Source: Patescibacteria group bacterium | GTDB taxonomy: Bacteria; Patescibacteriota; Minisyncoccia; JAHISW01; Tagabacteraceae | Reading direction: 5' to 3' | Assembly: GCA_018817995.1 (NCBI GenBank) | Contig: JAHISW010000014.1 | Span: forward strand, 1 to 10,564 | DNA: 10,564 bases | Shown: positions 5,320-10,564 of the stretch, piece by piece | Position numbering within the stretch: position 1 is the first letter of the stretch | Layout: the number at the start of each line of letters is the position of its first letter | Notes under the pieces: model-generated | Database searches by the model: none | What the model was told of the DNA's origin: nothing | What the model saw: only the letters and a program-made list of their open reading frames with translations | Made by a program: the position numbers and the translations under genes

Positions 5320-7002
5320 ATGGCAAAACAAATAATTTTTAATGAAAAGGCCAGAGAGGCGCTCAAAAGGGGCGTTGATACTTTGGCTAATGTTGTGAAA
5401 GTCACACTCGGTCCCAAGGGGAGGAATGTCGTCTTGGGCAAAAGTTTTGGTTCTCCAGACATAACAAATGACGGCGTTACTATCGCCAAAGAAATTGAGC
5501 TGGAGGACAAGATTGAAAATATGGGCGCGGAAATTGTGAAGGAAGTTTCCAGCAAAACAAACGATGTTGCCGGTGATGGGACTACCACGGCTGTCGTTTT
5601 GGCGCAGGCGATTATTAATGGCGGATTGAAATTTGCGACAATGGGAGTTAATCCGATTGGCATAAACATTGGTTTGGACACGGCGGGGAAGCATTTGATT
5701 GACGCTTTGAAAAAAATGGCCAAGCCTATCAAGAGCTACAATGAAATTTTACAGGTTGCCACTATTTCCTCCGAATCGGAAGAAATAGGGAAGATTATCG
5801 CCGATACTTTTGAGAAAGTCGGGAAAGACGGAGTTATCACTGTTGAGGAGTCCCAGTCTTTCGGAGTTGAAAGCGAAATGGTAAAAGGTTTGCAATTTGA
5901 TAGAGGATATAGTTCTCCTTATATGATTACCAATGCGGAGAGGATGGAGGCTGTCTATGAAAATTGCAGTATCTTGATAACCGATAAGAAAATTTCTTCT
6001 ATAAAAGAAATTTTGCCCATTTTGGAAAAATTGGCGCAATCAGGAAAAAAAGATGTGGTTATTATCGCCGATGATGTTGAGGGAGAGGCGTTGGCCACGT
6101 TGGTTGTAAATAAAATAAGGGGCACGTTTAACGCTTTGGCCGTTAAGGCGCCCGGCTATGGAGACAGAAAAAAGGAAATGCTGGAAGACATTGCTGTTGT
6201 AACCGGCGGGAAAGTTATTTCGGAAGAAACCGGAATGAAACTTGAAAATGCCGAATTGAATATGCTGGGCGGAGCGCGCAAGATTATTTCAACAAAAGAG
6301 AACACAACTATTGTTGGGGGAAAAGGAAAGAAACAGGATGTTGAACAAAGAATAGAACAAACTAGAAATCAAATCTCCAATACCACTTCCGATTTTGAAA
6401 AAGAAAAATTGGAAGAGCGGCTGGCAAAACTTTCCGGGGGCGTTGCGATTATTAAAGTTGGCGCGGCTACAGAGACAGAAATGAAGTATAAAAAATTCAA
6501 GATTGAGGATGCTAAAGAAGCGACAAAAGCGGCGATTGAAGAGGGGATTGTTTCCGGAGGAGGAACGGCGTATATCAAGGCAGCCTCAATTGTTTCCAAA
6601 GATTTTGCCGAGGGGAAAATAAAATCTCCTTCCAAAGATATTGCGCGTGAATTTGAAACGGGGGTGAATCTTTTATTGAGAGCTGTTGAGGAGCCCTTGA
6701 GGCAAATTGCCAAAAATTCAGGAAGGGAAGATGGGTCTGTTATTGTGAACGCCATAAAAGAGGAGGTAGCGAAGCATCCAAATTCCAATATTGGTTATGA
6801 CGCGCATAAAGACAAAATAATAAATGACATGATTAAAGCCGGCATTATTGACCCGCTTAAAGTTGAGAGGTCCGCTTTGCAAAATGCCATTTCCGCCTCG
6901 TCTATGCTCTTGACTACGGAAGCGGTTGTGGCTGATTTGCCGGAGAAAAAGGACGAGCACATGGGCGGTGGCATGCCGGGAGGAATGGGCGGAATGATGT
7001 AG
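5320..7002 (+). CDS. groEL: Chaperonin GroEL (Hsp60)
   Basis: GroEL forms the double-ring ATP-driven chamber in which non-native proteins fold. The 560-aa product is full length, slightly longer than the common 540-550. Visible landmarks are VTLGPKGRNVVLGKSFG (28-44), ITNDGVTIAKEI (48-59) and the nucleotide-binding GDGTTTA (85-91, with D86 corresponding to E. coli D87). Later come KAPGYGDRKKEML, the SDFEKEKLEERLAKLSGG stretch, and AAIEEGIVSGGGTAYI just after the conserved aspartate of IEDAKEATKA. Compared with E. coli there is a modest insertion around ASIVSKDFAEGKIKSPSKDI. The protein ends in the Gly-Met tail MGGGMPGGMGGMM typical of group I chaperonins. The start ATG is 5 nt after groES without a Shine-Dalgarno. 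No terminator is visible before lemA, 24 nt downstream. Confidence 0.98.
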   Translation: MAKQIIFNEKAREALKRGVDTLANVVKVTLGPKGRNVVLGKSFGSPDITNDGVTIAKEIELEDKIENMGAEIVKEVSSKTNDVAGDGTTTAVVLAQAIINGGLKFATMGVNPIGINIGLDTAGKHLIDALKKMAKPIKSYNEILQVATISSESEEIGKIIADTFEKVGKDGVITVEESQSFGVESEMVKGLQFDRGYSSPYMITNAERMEAVYENCSILITDKKISSIKEILPILEKLAQSGKKDVVIIADDVEGEALATLVVNKIRGTFNALAVKAPGYGDRKKEMLEDIAVVTGGKVISEETGMKLENAELNMLGGARKIISTKENTTIVGGKGKKQDVEQRIEQTRNQISNTTSDFEKEKLEERLAKLSGGVAIIKVGAATETEMKYKKFKIEDAKEATKAAIEEGIVSGGGTAYIKAASIVSKDFAEGKIKSPSKDIAREFETGVNLLLRAVEEPLRQIAKNSGREDGSVIVNAIKEEVAKHPNSNIGYDAHKDKIINDMIKAGIIDPLKVERSALQNAISASSMLLTTEAVVADLPEKKDEHMGGGMPGGMGGMM

Positions 7003-7026
7003 TATTAATTTTAATTTAATTTATAT

Positions 7027-7584
7027 ATGAGTTTTTCTACCATAGTTATTTTAGTTGTTGTTGCGGTTATTGTTTGGCTTATTTATACATTCAATCGACT
7101 TGTTGTTTTGAGAATGAGGTCAAAAGAGGCGTTGAGCGATATTGATGTCCAGACGAAGAGAAGATACGATTTAATCCCTAATTTAATAGAGACGGTTAAG
7201 GGTTACATGACACACGAAAGAAATGTTTTGGAAAATGTAACGAAAGCGAGAACGGAGGCGATGTCCGGTTCGGGTGATGCCGTTGATAAAGCGGGCAAAG
7301 AAAACATGTTGTCGGGAACATTAAAAACACTTTTCGCTGTTTCTGAAAATTATCCTGACTTAAAAGCCAATGCCAACTTCTTGGAGCTTCAAAGAGAACT
7401 TTCTGACACGGAAAATAAAATACAGGCGGCCAGGAGATTTTATAATTCAAATGTTAAAAGTTTGAATATTAAAGTTGAAGTTTTTCCTACACGTTTGGTG
7501 GCCGGAACTTTTGGTTTTTCAAAAATGAAATTCTTTGAAGTTTCTACCGAAGCCGAAAAAGAACCGGTGGAAGTTAAATTCTAA
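7027..7584 (+). CDS. lemA: LemA family membrane protein
   Basis: LemA proteins are small membrane-anchored helical-bundle proteins of uncertain function, widespread in bacteria. The 185-aa product has one N-terminal membrane helix (about 5-22) with little before it. Then comes the family hallmark SDIDVQTKRRYDLIPNLIETVKGYMTHE (37-64), with long helices through residue 140, ARRFYNSNVKSLNIKVEVFP near 135-154, and the C-terminal FGFSKMKFFE. The length is normal. It follows groEL by 24 nt of pure A/T with no Shine-Dalgarno and no visible promoter, so it is probably read from the groESL transcript. TPM-domain or M48 peptidase genes, which often accompany lemA, are not next to it here. Confidence 0.94.
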   Translation: MSFSTIVILVVVAVIVWLIYTFNRLVVLRMRSKEALSDIDVQTKRRYDLIPNLIETVKGYMTHERNVLENVTKARTEAMSGSGDAVDKAGKENMLSGTLKTLFAVSENYPDLKANANFLELQRELSDTENKIQAARRFYNSNVKSLNIKVEVFPTRLVAGTFGFSKMKFFEVSTEAEKEPVEVKF

Positions 7585-7738
7585 ACAAAAAACGCCGTTG
7601 GTTAAACCCATATGTTTCTTCTAGGCAAAGAAAGTTATCTGCAGAAATAACAATGGAATCAAATTGACTCTTGGAGATTGGCGCTTCCGGTCCCCATCCG
7701 TACTTAAAGTCCCAATGAATGTTGGGGCTTCCCTTTTT
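7574..7738 (-). other. Start-less antisense open frame (possible gene remnant)
   Basis: On the reverse strand, 54 codons are open between stops at 7741-7739 and 7576-7574, filling almost the whole gap between lemA and the next terminator. The translation is balanced and aromatic (WDFKYGWGPEAPISKSQF, then FLCLEETYGFNQRRF) and looks more protein-like than most shadow frames. There is no ATG or GTG; the only TTG is near its end. It overlaps the end of lemA by 11 nt and its first codons fall in the terminator hairpin. I do not recognise it. It could be a decayed gene, an atypical start, an RNA element read by chance, or nothing. Confidence 0.25.
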
Positions 7739-7740
7739 TT
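7707..7740 (+). terminator. Rho-independent terminator between lemA and secD
   Basis: AAGTCCCAA (7707-7715) pairs with TTGGGGCTT (7722-7730) over 9 bp with one G-U, around loop TGAATG, followed by CCC and seven T residues. It lies about 120 nt after the lemA stop and 26 nt before the secD start. It can end the groESL-lemA transcript or a separate RNA made from 7585-7706. Confidence 0.8.
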
Positions 7741-7766
7741 ATTTTTTGGTTATTATAAATACTAAT

Positions 7767-9101
7767 ATGGTAAAGACGAGATTTCTTGCGATATTTATAT
7801 TTTTATTCGGGTTTTTTGCGGCATATTTTACGGCGGCGCCTTTTTTGCCTGAAAGTATGAAGGGCCTTTCTCCCGAAGTTCCATTTCATCTAGGCCTTGA
7901 TTTGCAGGGGGGCATACATCTTATATACAGAGCGGATGTTTCAGGTATTCAAGAAAACGAAATAAGCGAAGCCATGTCGGGTTTAAGAGATGTTATAGAG
8001 CGTCGTGTCAATTTTTTTGGTGTCGGCGAACCGTCAATACAAGTTGAAAAAAGTGGAAATGAAAATCGTCTTATCGTAGAACTCCCGGGAATCAAAGACA
8101 TTGGTCAGGCGGTTGCTCTCATTGGCGAAACCCCATATCTTGAATTCAAAACACAGCGCCCACAGGAAGAAACAGATGAAATACTGAAAGCGCAGGAAAA
8201 CAATGAACGCTTGAACGAAGATCCTTATTTTATTTCAACTGCCCTAACAGGCCGTTATCTAAAAAGAGCGAATTTAGATTTTGACCAAACGACTTATCAA
8301 CCTCAAATTTCAATAGAGTTTACAAAAGAGGGTTCAGATATTTTTGCTAAAATAACAAAAGATAACATAGACAAACCACTGGCGATTTATCTTGATGGCG
8401 CGCCCATAAGCGCTCCCAACGTGAGGGAGGAAATAACAGGCGGGCGCGCTCAGATAACAGGACAATTTACCGCGCAAGAAGCAAAAGAGCTTGTTCGCAA
8501 TCTTAACTCCGGAGCGTTACCAATTCCAATAGAGCTTATATCTCAACAGAGCGTGGGCGCGTCTTTGGGCGAGGAAGTTTTGCGCAAAAGTATTTTTGCC
8601 GGCATTGTCGGTGTTTTGGCTGTGGCAGTCTTTCTTTTGCTATGGTATCGGCTTGTTGGCATTGTTGCTATTTTTGCCTTGGCGATTTACTCGTCTGTTG
8701 TTCTCATGCTTTTCAAGATGATTCCGGTTACCATAACAGCCGCGGGTATTGCCGGTTTTATTCTTTCCATAGGTGTTGCTGTTGATGCTAATATACTTAT
8801 TTTTGAAAGAATAAAAGAGGAGTTAAGAAATGGAAAAAATTTTAAATCGGCCATTCCCGAAGGATTTGTCAGAGCATGGACGTCTATTCGCGACTCAAAC
8901 ATTTCTACTCTTATTACGGCGACTATTCTTTATTGGTTTGGAACGAGTATTGTAAAGGGGTTTGCCTTAACTCTTGGTGTTGGTATTTTGGTAAGTTTAT
9001 TTACATCATTTACGGCAACAAGAACATTTCTTATTGTTGCTGATATAAAAGGAGAATCCAAAATAATGAAATTTTTATTGGGAATGCCCAAAACATTATG
9101 A
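7767..9101 (+). CDS. secD: Protein translocase subunit SecD
   Basis: SecD, with SecF, is a proton-driven RND-type membrane protein that pulls exported proteins out of SecYEG on the outer side of the membrane. The 444-aa product has an N-terminal helix (about 5-24) and the signature LGLDLQGGIHL (42-52). The external P1 region runs to about 260, including LRDVIERRVNFFGVGEP and LDGAPISAPNV. Five membrane helices from about 272 to 426 contain IGVAVDANILIFERIKEE (335-352; D340 is the conserved charged residue) and AWTSIRDSNISTL (370-382). It is shorter than E. coli SecD, as in many Gram-positives and CPR bacteria. The frame extends upstream to 7719, but that ATG is inside the terminator hairpin; ATG at 7767 gives the normal membrane-helix start. 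No Shine-Dalgarno and no convincing promoter are visible. The stop overlaps the secF start. Confidence 0.97.
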   Translation: MVKTRFLAIFIFLFGFFAAYFTAAPFLPESMKGLSPEVPFHLGLDLQGGIHLIYRADVSGIQENEISEAMSGLRDVIERRVNFFGVGEPSIQVEKSGNENRLIVELPGIKDIGQAVALIGETPYLEFKTQRPQEETDEILKAQENNERLNEDPYFISTALTGRYLKRANLDFDQTTYQPQISIEFTKEGSDIFAKITKDNIDKPLAIYLDGAPISAPNVREEITGGRAQITGQFTAQEAKELVRNLNSGALPIPIELISQQSVGASLGEEVLRKSIFAGIVGVLAVAVFLLLWYRLVGIVAIFALAIYSSVVLMLFKMIPVTITAAGIAGFILSIGVAVDANILIFERIKEELRNGKNFKSAIPEGFVRAWTSIRDSNISTLITATILYWFGTSIVKGFALTLGVGILVSLFTSFTATRTFLIVADIKGESKIMKFLLGMPKTL

Positions 9102-9970
9102 TTAAACATCGCAAAATATTTTATATGATTTCTGGACTGTTGGTGGCAATGAGTCTTGGCGTTTTTATTGTCTGGGGGCTTAATCCTGCGATTGATTTTA
9201 CGGGAGGTTCTCTTTTGGAAGTTGAATATTCGCAAGTCCGTCCACCGATGAATATTATAAAGGAAAAAGTTGACGCGCAAAATTTAGGCAATGTCCTTAT
9301 CCAACCAATCGGAGAAAAAGGTTTTCTTTTTCGTTTTCGCGATATTACAGAAAATGAGCACCAAGCCCTTATTCAGACCCTCGGCGAGGTGACACAAAAA
9401 CGATTTGACTCTATAGGCCCTATCATTGGAAAAGAATTAACAAGAAAAGCGTGGACATCCATTGTTCTTGTTGTTGCTATGATTATTCTTTTTATCGCTT
9501 ATGCTTTTAGAAAAGTGTCAAAGCCGGTTTCATCTTGGAAATACGGCTCTGTCGCTATTGTTGCGCTAATACACGATGTTGCCATTCCTGTCGGTGTTTT
9601 TTGTGTTCTTGGCTATTTTTATCACATAGAAGTTGATATTCTCTTTGTTACCGCCCTCCTTACGATTCTCGGTTTTTCTGTTCATGATACAATTGTTGTT
9701 TTTGACAGGGTTAGAGAGAATCTTAAAAAGGGGACAGGTAAAGATTTTGAGGATACAGTTAGTCAAAGCGTCCGACAGGTGAGAGGACGTTCAATCAAAA
9801 CATCTTTGGCCATTCTTCTTGTCCTAGTGTCCCTTCTTGTTTTCGGCGGAGAAACAACAAAATATTTTGCGTTGACTCTTATGCTTGGTATTGTTTTGGG
9901 AACATACTCATCTCTTTTTCTCGCCAGCCCCCTACTTGTTACATGGCAAAAATGGCAAGAGAGAAAATAA
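9098..9970 (+). CDS. secF: Protein translocase subunit SecF
   Basis: SecF is the partner of SecD in the proton-driven export motor. The 290-aa product has a first membrane helix (about 8-27), the signature NPAIDFTGGSLLEVEY (29-44), a short external domain to about 115, and five further helices. The conserved LGFSVHDTIVVFDRVREN (191-208) contains D197, aligned with the functionally important aspartate of the NDTIVV motif. R231 lies in QVRGRSIKTSL (227-237), where the family has a conserved arginine; the preceding VRG replaces the more usual TLS or TIN residues. The length is typical. ATG at 9098 overlaps the secD TGA in an ATGA arrangement, so translation is probably coupled. A GC-rich hairpin follows 23 nt after the stop. 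Confidence 0.96.
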   Translation: MIKHRKIFYMISGLLVAMSLGVFIVWGLNPAIDFTGGSLLEVEYSQVRPPMNIIKEKVDAQNLGNVLIQPIGEKGFLFRFRDITENEHQALIQTLGEVTQKRFDSIGPIIGKELTRKAWTSIVLVVAMIILFIAYAFRKVSKPVSSWKYGSVAIVALIHDVAIPVGVFCVLGYFYHIEVDILFVTALLTILGFSVHDTIVVFDRVRENLKKGTGKDFEDTVSQSVRQVRGRSIKTSLAILLVLVSLLVFGGETTKYFALTLMLGIVLGTYSSLFLASPLLVTWQKWQERK

Positions 9971-9993
9971 TCCTAGTCACGAATCAATGTTTT

Positions 9994-10024
9994 GAAGCCC
10001 GACCTCTTAAAGAGGTCGGGCTTC
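9994..10024 (+). terminator. GC-rich perfect hairpin after secF
   Basis: GAAGCCCGACCTC (9994-10006) and GAGGTCGGGCTTC (10012-10024) pair perfectly over 13 bp around TTAAA, which could add two more pairs. It begins 23 nt after the secF stop. There is no T-tract on either side, so it is not a standard intrinsic terminator; it may stabilise the secDF 3' end, or be a dispersed repeat. Confidence 0.55.
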
Positions 10025-10046
10025 GCTAGTTAAATTGGGGCTTTTC

Positions 10047-10073
10047 ATTTAAATTTTAAAATCTTTAAATTTT
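10047..10073. repeat. AT-rich intergenic repeat, copy 2
   Basis: This segment matches 1686-1712 at 25 of 27 positions by eye (differences at the ninth and twelfth bases), again in an intergenic region. It sits between the secF hairpin and the palindrome at 10080. Confidence 0.4.
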
Positions 10074-10079
10074 TTCAAA

Positions 10080-10123
10080 CAAACTCTCCATAACCTCACG
10101 ATCGTGAGCTAATGGAGAGTTTG
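10080..10123. repeat. 44-nt nested palindrome
   Basis: The outer arms CAAACTCTCCAT (10080-10091) and ATGGAGAGTTTG (10112-10123) are perfect 12-bp complements. They enclose a second perfect palindrome, CTCACGATCGTGAG (10095-10108), separated on each side by 3 unmatched bases. No T-tract follows. It could be an operator, a recombination or binding site, or a structured RNA end. It lies 42 nt before the -10 box of the small ORF at 10179. Confidence 0.7.
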
Positions 10124-10142
10124 ATATTATTAGTTTGTCAAG

Positions 10143-10171
10143 TTTTGGTTTTTGTAACTTTGGTGTAGAAT
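10143..10171 (+). promoter_or_regulatory. Possible promoter for the small ORF, giving a leaderless message
   Basis: TAGAAT (10166-10171) matches the -10 consensus at 5 of 6 positions; TTTTGG (10143-10148) at 17 nt upstream is a poor -35. Transcription would begin at about 10178, one base before the ATG, so the message would be leaderless. Confidence 0.4.
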
Positions 10172-10178
10172 AAAAGAC

Positions 10179-10280
10179 ATGAAAAGAGAACAATATTGGG
10201 GACAAAAGTGGGAAAAAATAGAAGAAAAGAGCAATAAGAAAGAAAAAAAACAGAACATCAAAGGCAAAAAGCGCGCTTGA
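10179..10280 (+). CDS. Possible 33-aa lysine-rich small protein
   Basis: ATG at 10179 opens 33 codons ending in TGA. The peptide starts MKREQYWGQKWEKIEEK, is rich in Lys (11 of 33) and Glu, has two Trp near the N-terminus and a very basic end (KGKKRA). No membrane segment is present. It is framed by a -10 box directly upstream and a strong terminator 28 nt downstream, which argues for a real transcription unit. The A-rich composition could also arise by chance, or the unit could be a small RNA. I do not recognise the peptide; nucleic-acid binding is only a guess from its charge. Confidence 0.4.
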   Translation: MKREQYWGQKWEKIEEKSNKKEKKQNIKGKKRA

Positions 10281-10307
10281 TAAACTAAGAAAGAAAGTGA
10301 AAAAATA

Positions 10308-10347
10308 AAACCGCCGTATGCTGTGCTGAGCAGACGGCGGTTTTTTT
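10308..10347. terminator. Bidirectional intrinsic terminator
   Basis: AAACCGCCGT (10308-10317) pairs perfectly with ACGGCGGTTT (10334-10343) over 10 bp; the 16-nt loop can form a small inner TGCT/AGCA stem. Rightward it is followed by a T-tract through 10347; leftward the complement of AAAAATA gives a T-rich tail. It therefore serves both the small ORF unit and the convergent gene ending at 10356. Confidence 0.88.
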
Positions 10348-10355
10348 GTATTTTT

Positions 10356-10564
10356 TTATTTTGTTTCTTTGTTTTTTTTGTGGAACAAAGTTGTTCCAAA
10401 CTCTCTAAATTCTTCATCCCATAGAGAGTGGTGCATGTATCCAATCCATTCTTGTCGCACAGCTTGGGATTCAAAAAGTCTTTCAATAGAATCCGTTACG
10501 ATATTCCATTCGTTTTTATCAAAATTTCCATATCGTTTTTGTTTATAAAGCGTCGAACAATTTA
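10356..10564 (-). CDS. 3' end of an unrecognised leftward gene
   Basis: The reverse strand is open from the window edge to TAA at 10358-10356, giving the last 68 residues of a protein whose start lies outside. The visible part contains YGNFDKNEWNIVTDSIERLF, then QEWIGYMHHSLWDEEFREFG, and ends in a lysine/asparagine-rich tail. It looks amphipathic-helical, with several Trp and acidic residues, and has no membrane segment. I do not recognise it. The bidirectional terminator 9-48 nt beyond its stop supports it being a real gene end. An 8-bp inverted repeat (10381-10398) lies within it. The alternative frame on the same strand (10130-10486) is antisense to the small ORF and terminator and is not favoured. 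Confidence 0.65.
   Translation of the reverse strand, partial: NCSTLYKQKRYGNFDKNEWNIVTDSIERLFESQAVRQEWIGYMHHSLWDEEFREFGTTLFHKKNKETK

Noticed and set aside
7719..7766. Longer secD start at the ATG in the terminator loop
   Set aside because: The ATG is in the hairpin and the extra 16 residues do not fit SecD; ATG at 7767 gives the normal N-terminal helix.
10113..10125. Resemblance to the 16S rRNA 5' end (GGAGAGTTTGAT)
   Set aside because: The match stops after 12 bases; the expected CCTGGCTCAG does not follow, and the bases are explained as the right arm of the palindrome.
10381..10398. Inverted repeat TGGAACAA-AG-TTGTTCCA
   Set aside because: It lies inside the coding frame of the partial gene and is short; it may simply reflect the codons there, and no T-tract follows.
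10130..10486. A 118-codon leftward frame
   Set aside because: It is low-complexity, reads through the terminator and antisense to the small ORF, and competes with the more protein-like frame ending at 10356.
1..10564. CRISPR array, insertion sequence, phage or toxin-antitoxin system
   Set aside because: No regularly spaced direct repeats, transposase or integrase motifs, or recognisable toxin pair were seen on either strand.

Overview
The window looks like a piece of a small, AT-rich bacterial chromosome, most likely from the Candidate Phyla Radiation (Patescibacteria), perhaps a Parcubacteria-type lineage. I infer this from the gene set and style: RNase J, separate secD and secF genes, a membrane-anchored family 5 solute-binding protein with no permease beside it, a cupin-type phosphoglucose isomerase homologue, LemA, and almost no Shine-Dalgarno sequences. 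TGA acts as a stop (secD and the 10179 small ORF end with it), so the code is ordinary and not the UGA-Gly code of Gracilibacteria. No rRNA or other phylogenetic marker is present, so the placement is tentative.

Layout. Positions 1-4336 read leftward: secG, a solute-binding protein, a cupin-type G6P isomerase homologue, tRNA-Leu(CAG) and RNase J, which lacks only its last few residues. The first three genes are packed to overlapping, and the tRNA begins 6 nt after the cupin stop. A strong promoter faces leftward in the divergent gap at 4337-4447. From there everything reads rightward: an unrecognised 154-aa protein with a possible PD-(D/E)XK-like core; groES-groEL-lemA; then secD-secF with a 4-nt ATGA overlap. 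The last 600 bases hold a GC-rich hairpin, a 44-nt palindrome, a possible leaderless 33-codon gene, a bidirectional terminator and the 3' end of an unrecognised leftward gene.

The recognisable genes concern protein export (SecG, SecD, SecF), folding (GroES/GroEL), RNA decay (RNase J) and the cell surface (solute-binding protein, LemA). This is core cellular machinery, with no mobile element, CRISPR array or obvious defence island.

The points most worth a second look are: the isomerase homologue, in which all three expected metal-binding histidines are replaced; the groES promoter whose -35 box lies inside the upstream terminator hairpin; the unassigned 120 bp after lemA, which carries a start-less antisense reading frame; and the palindrome plus small-gene unit near 10.1-10.3 kb. 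I see no clear evidence for a wholly new multi-gene system.
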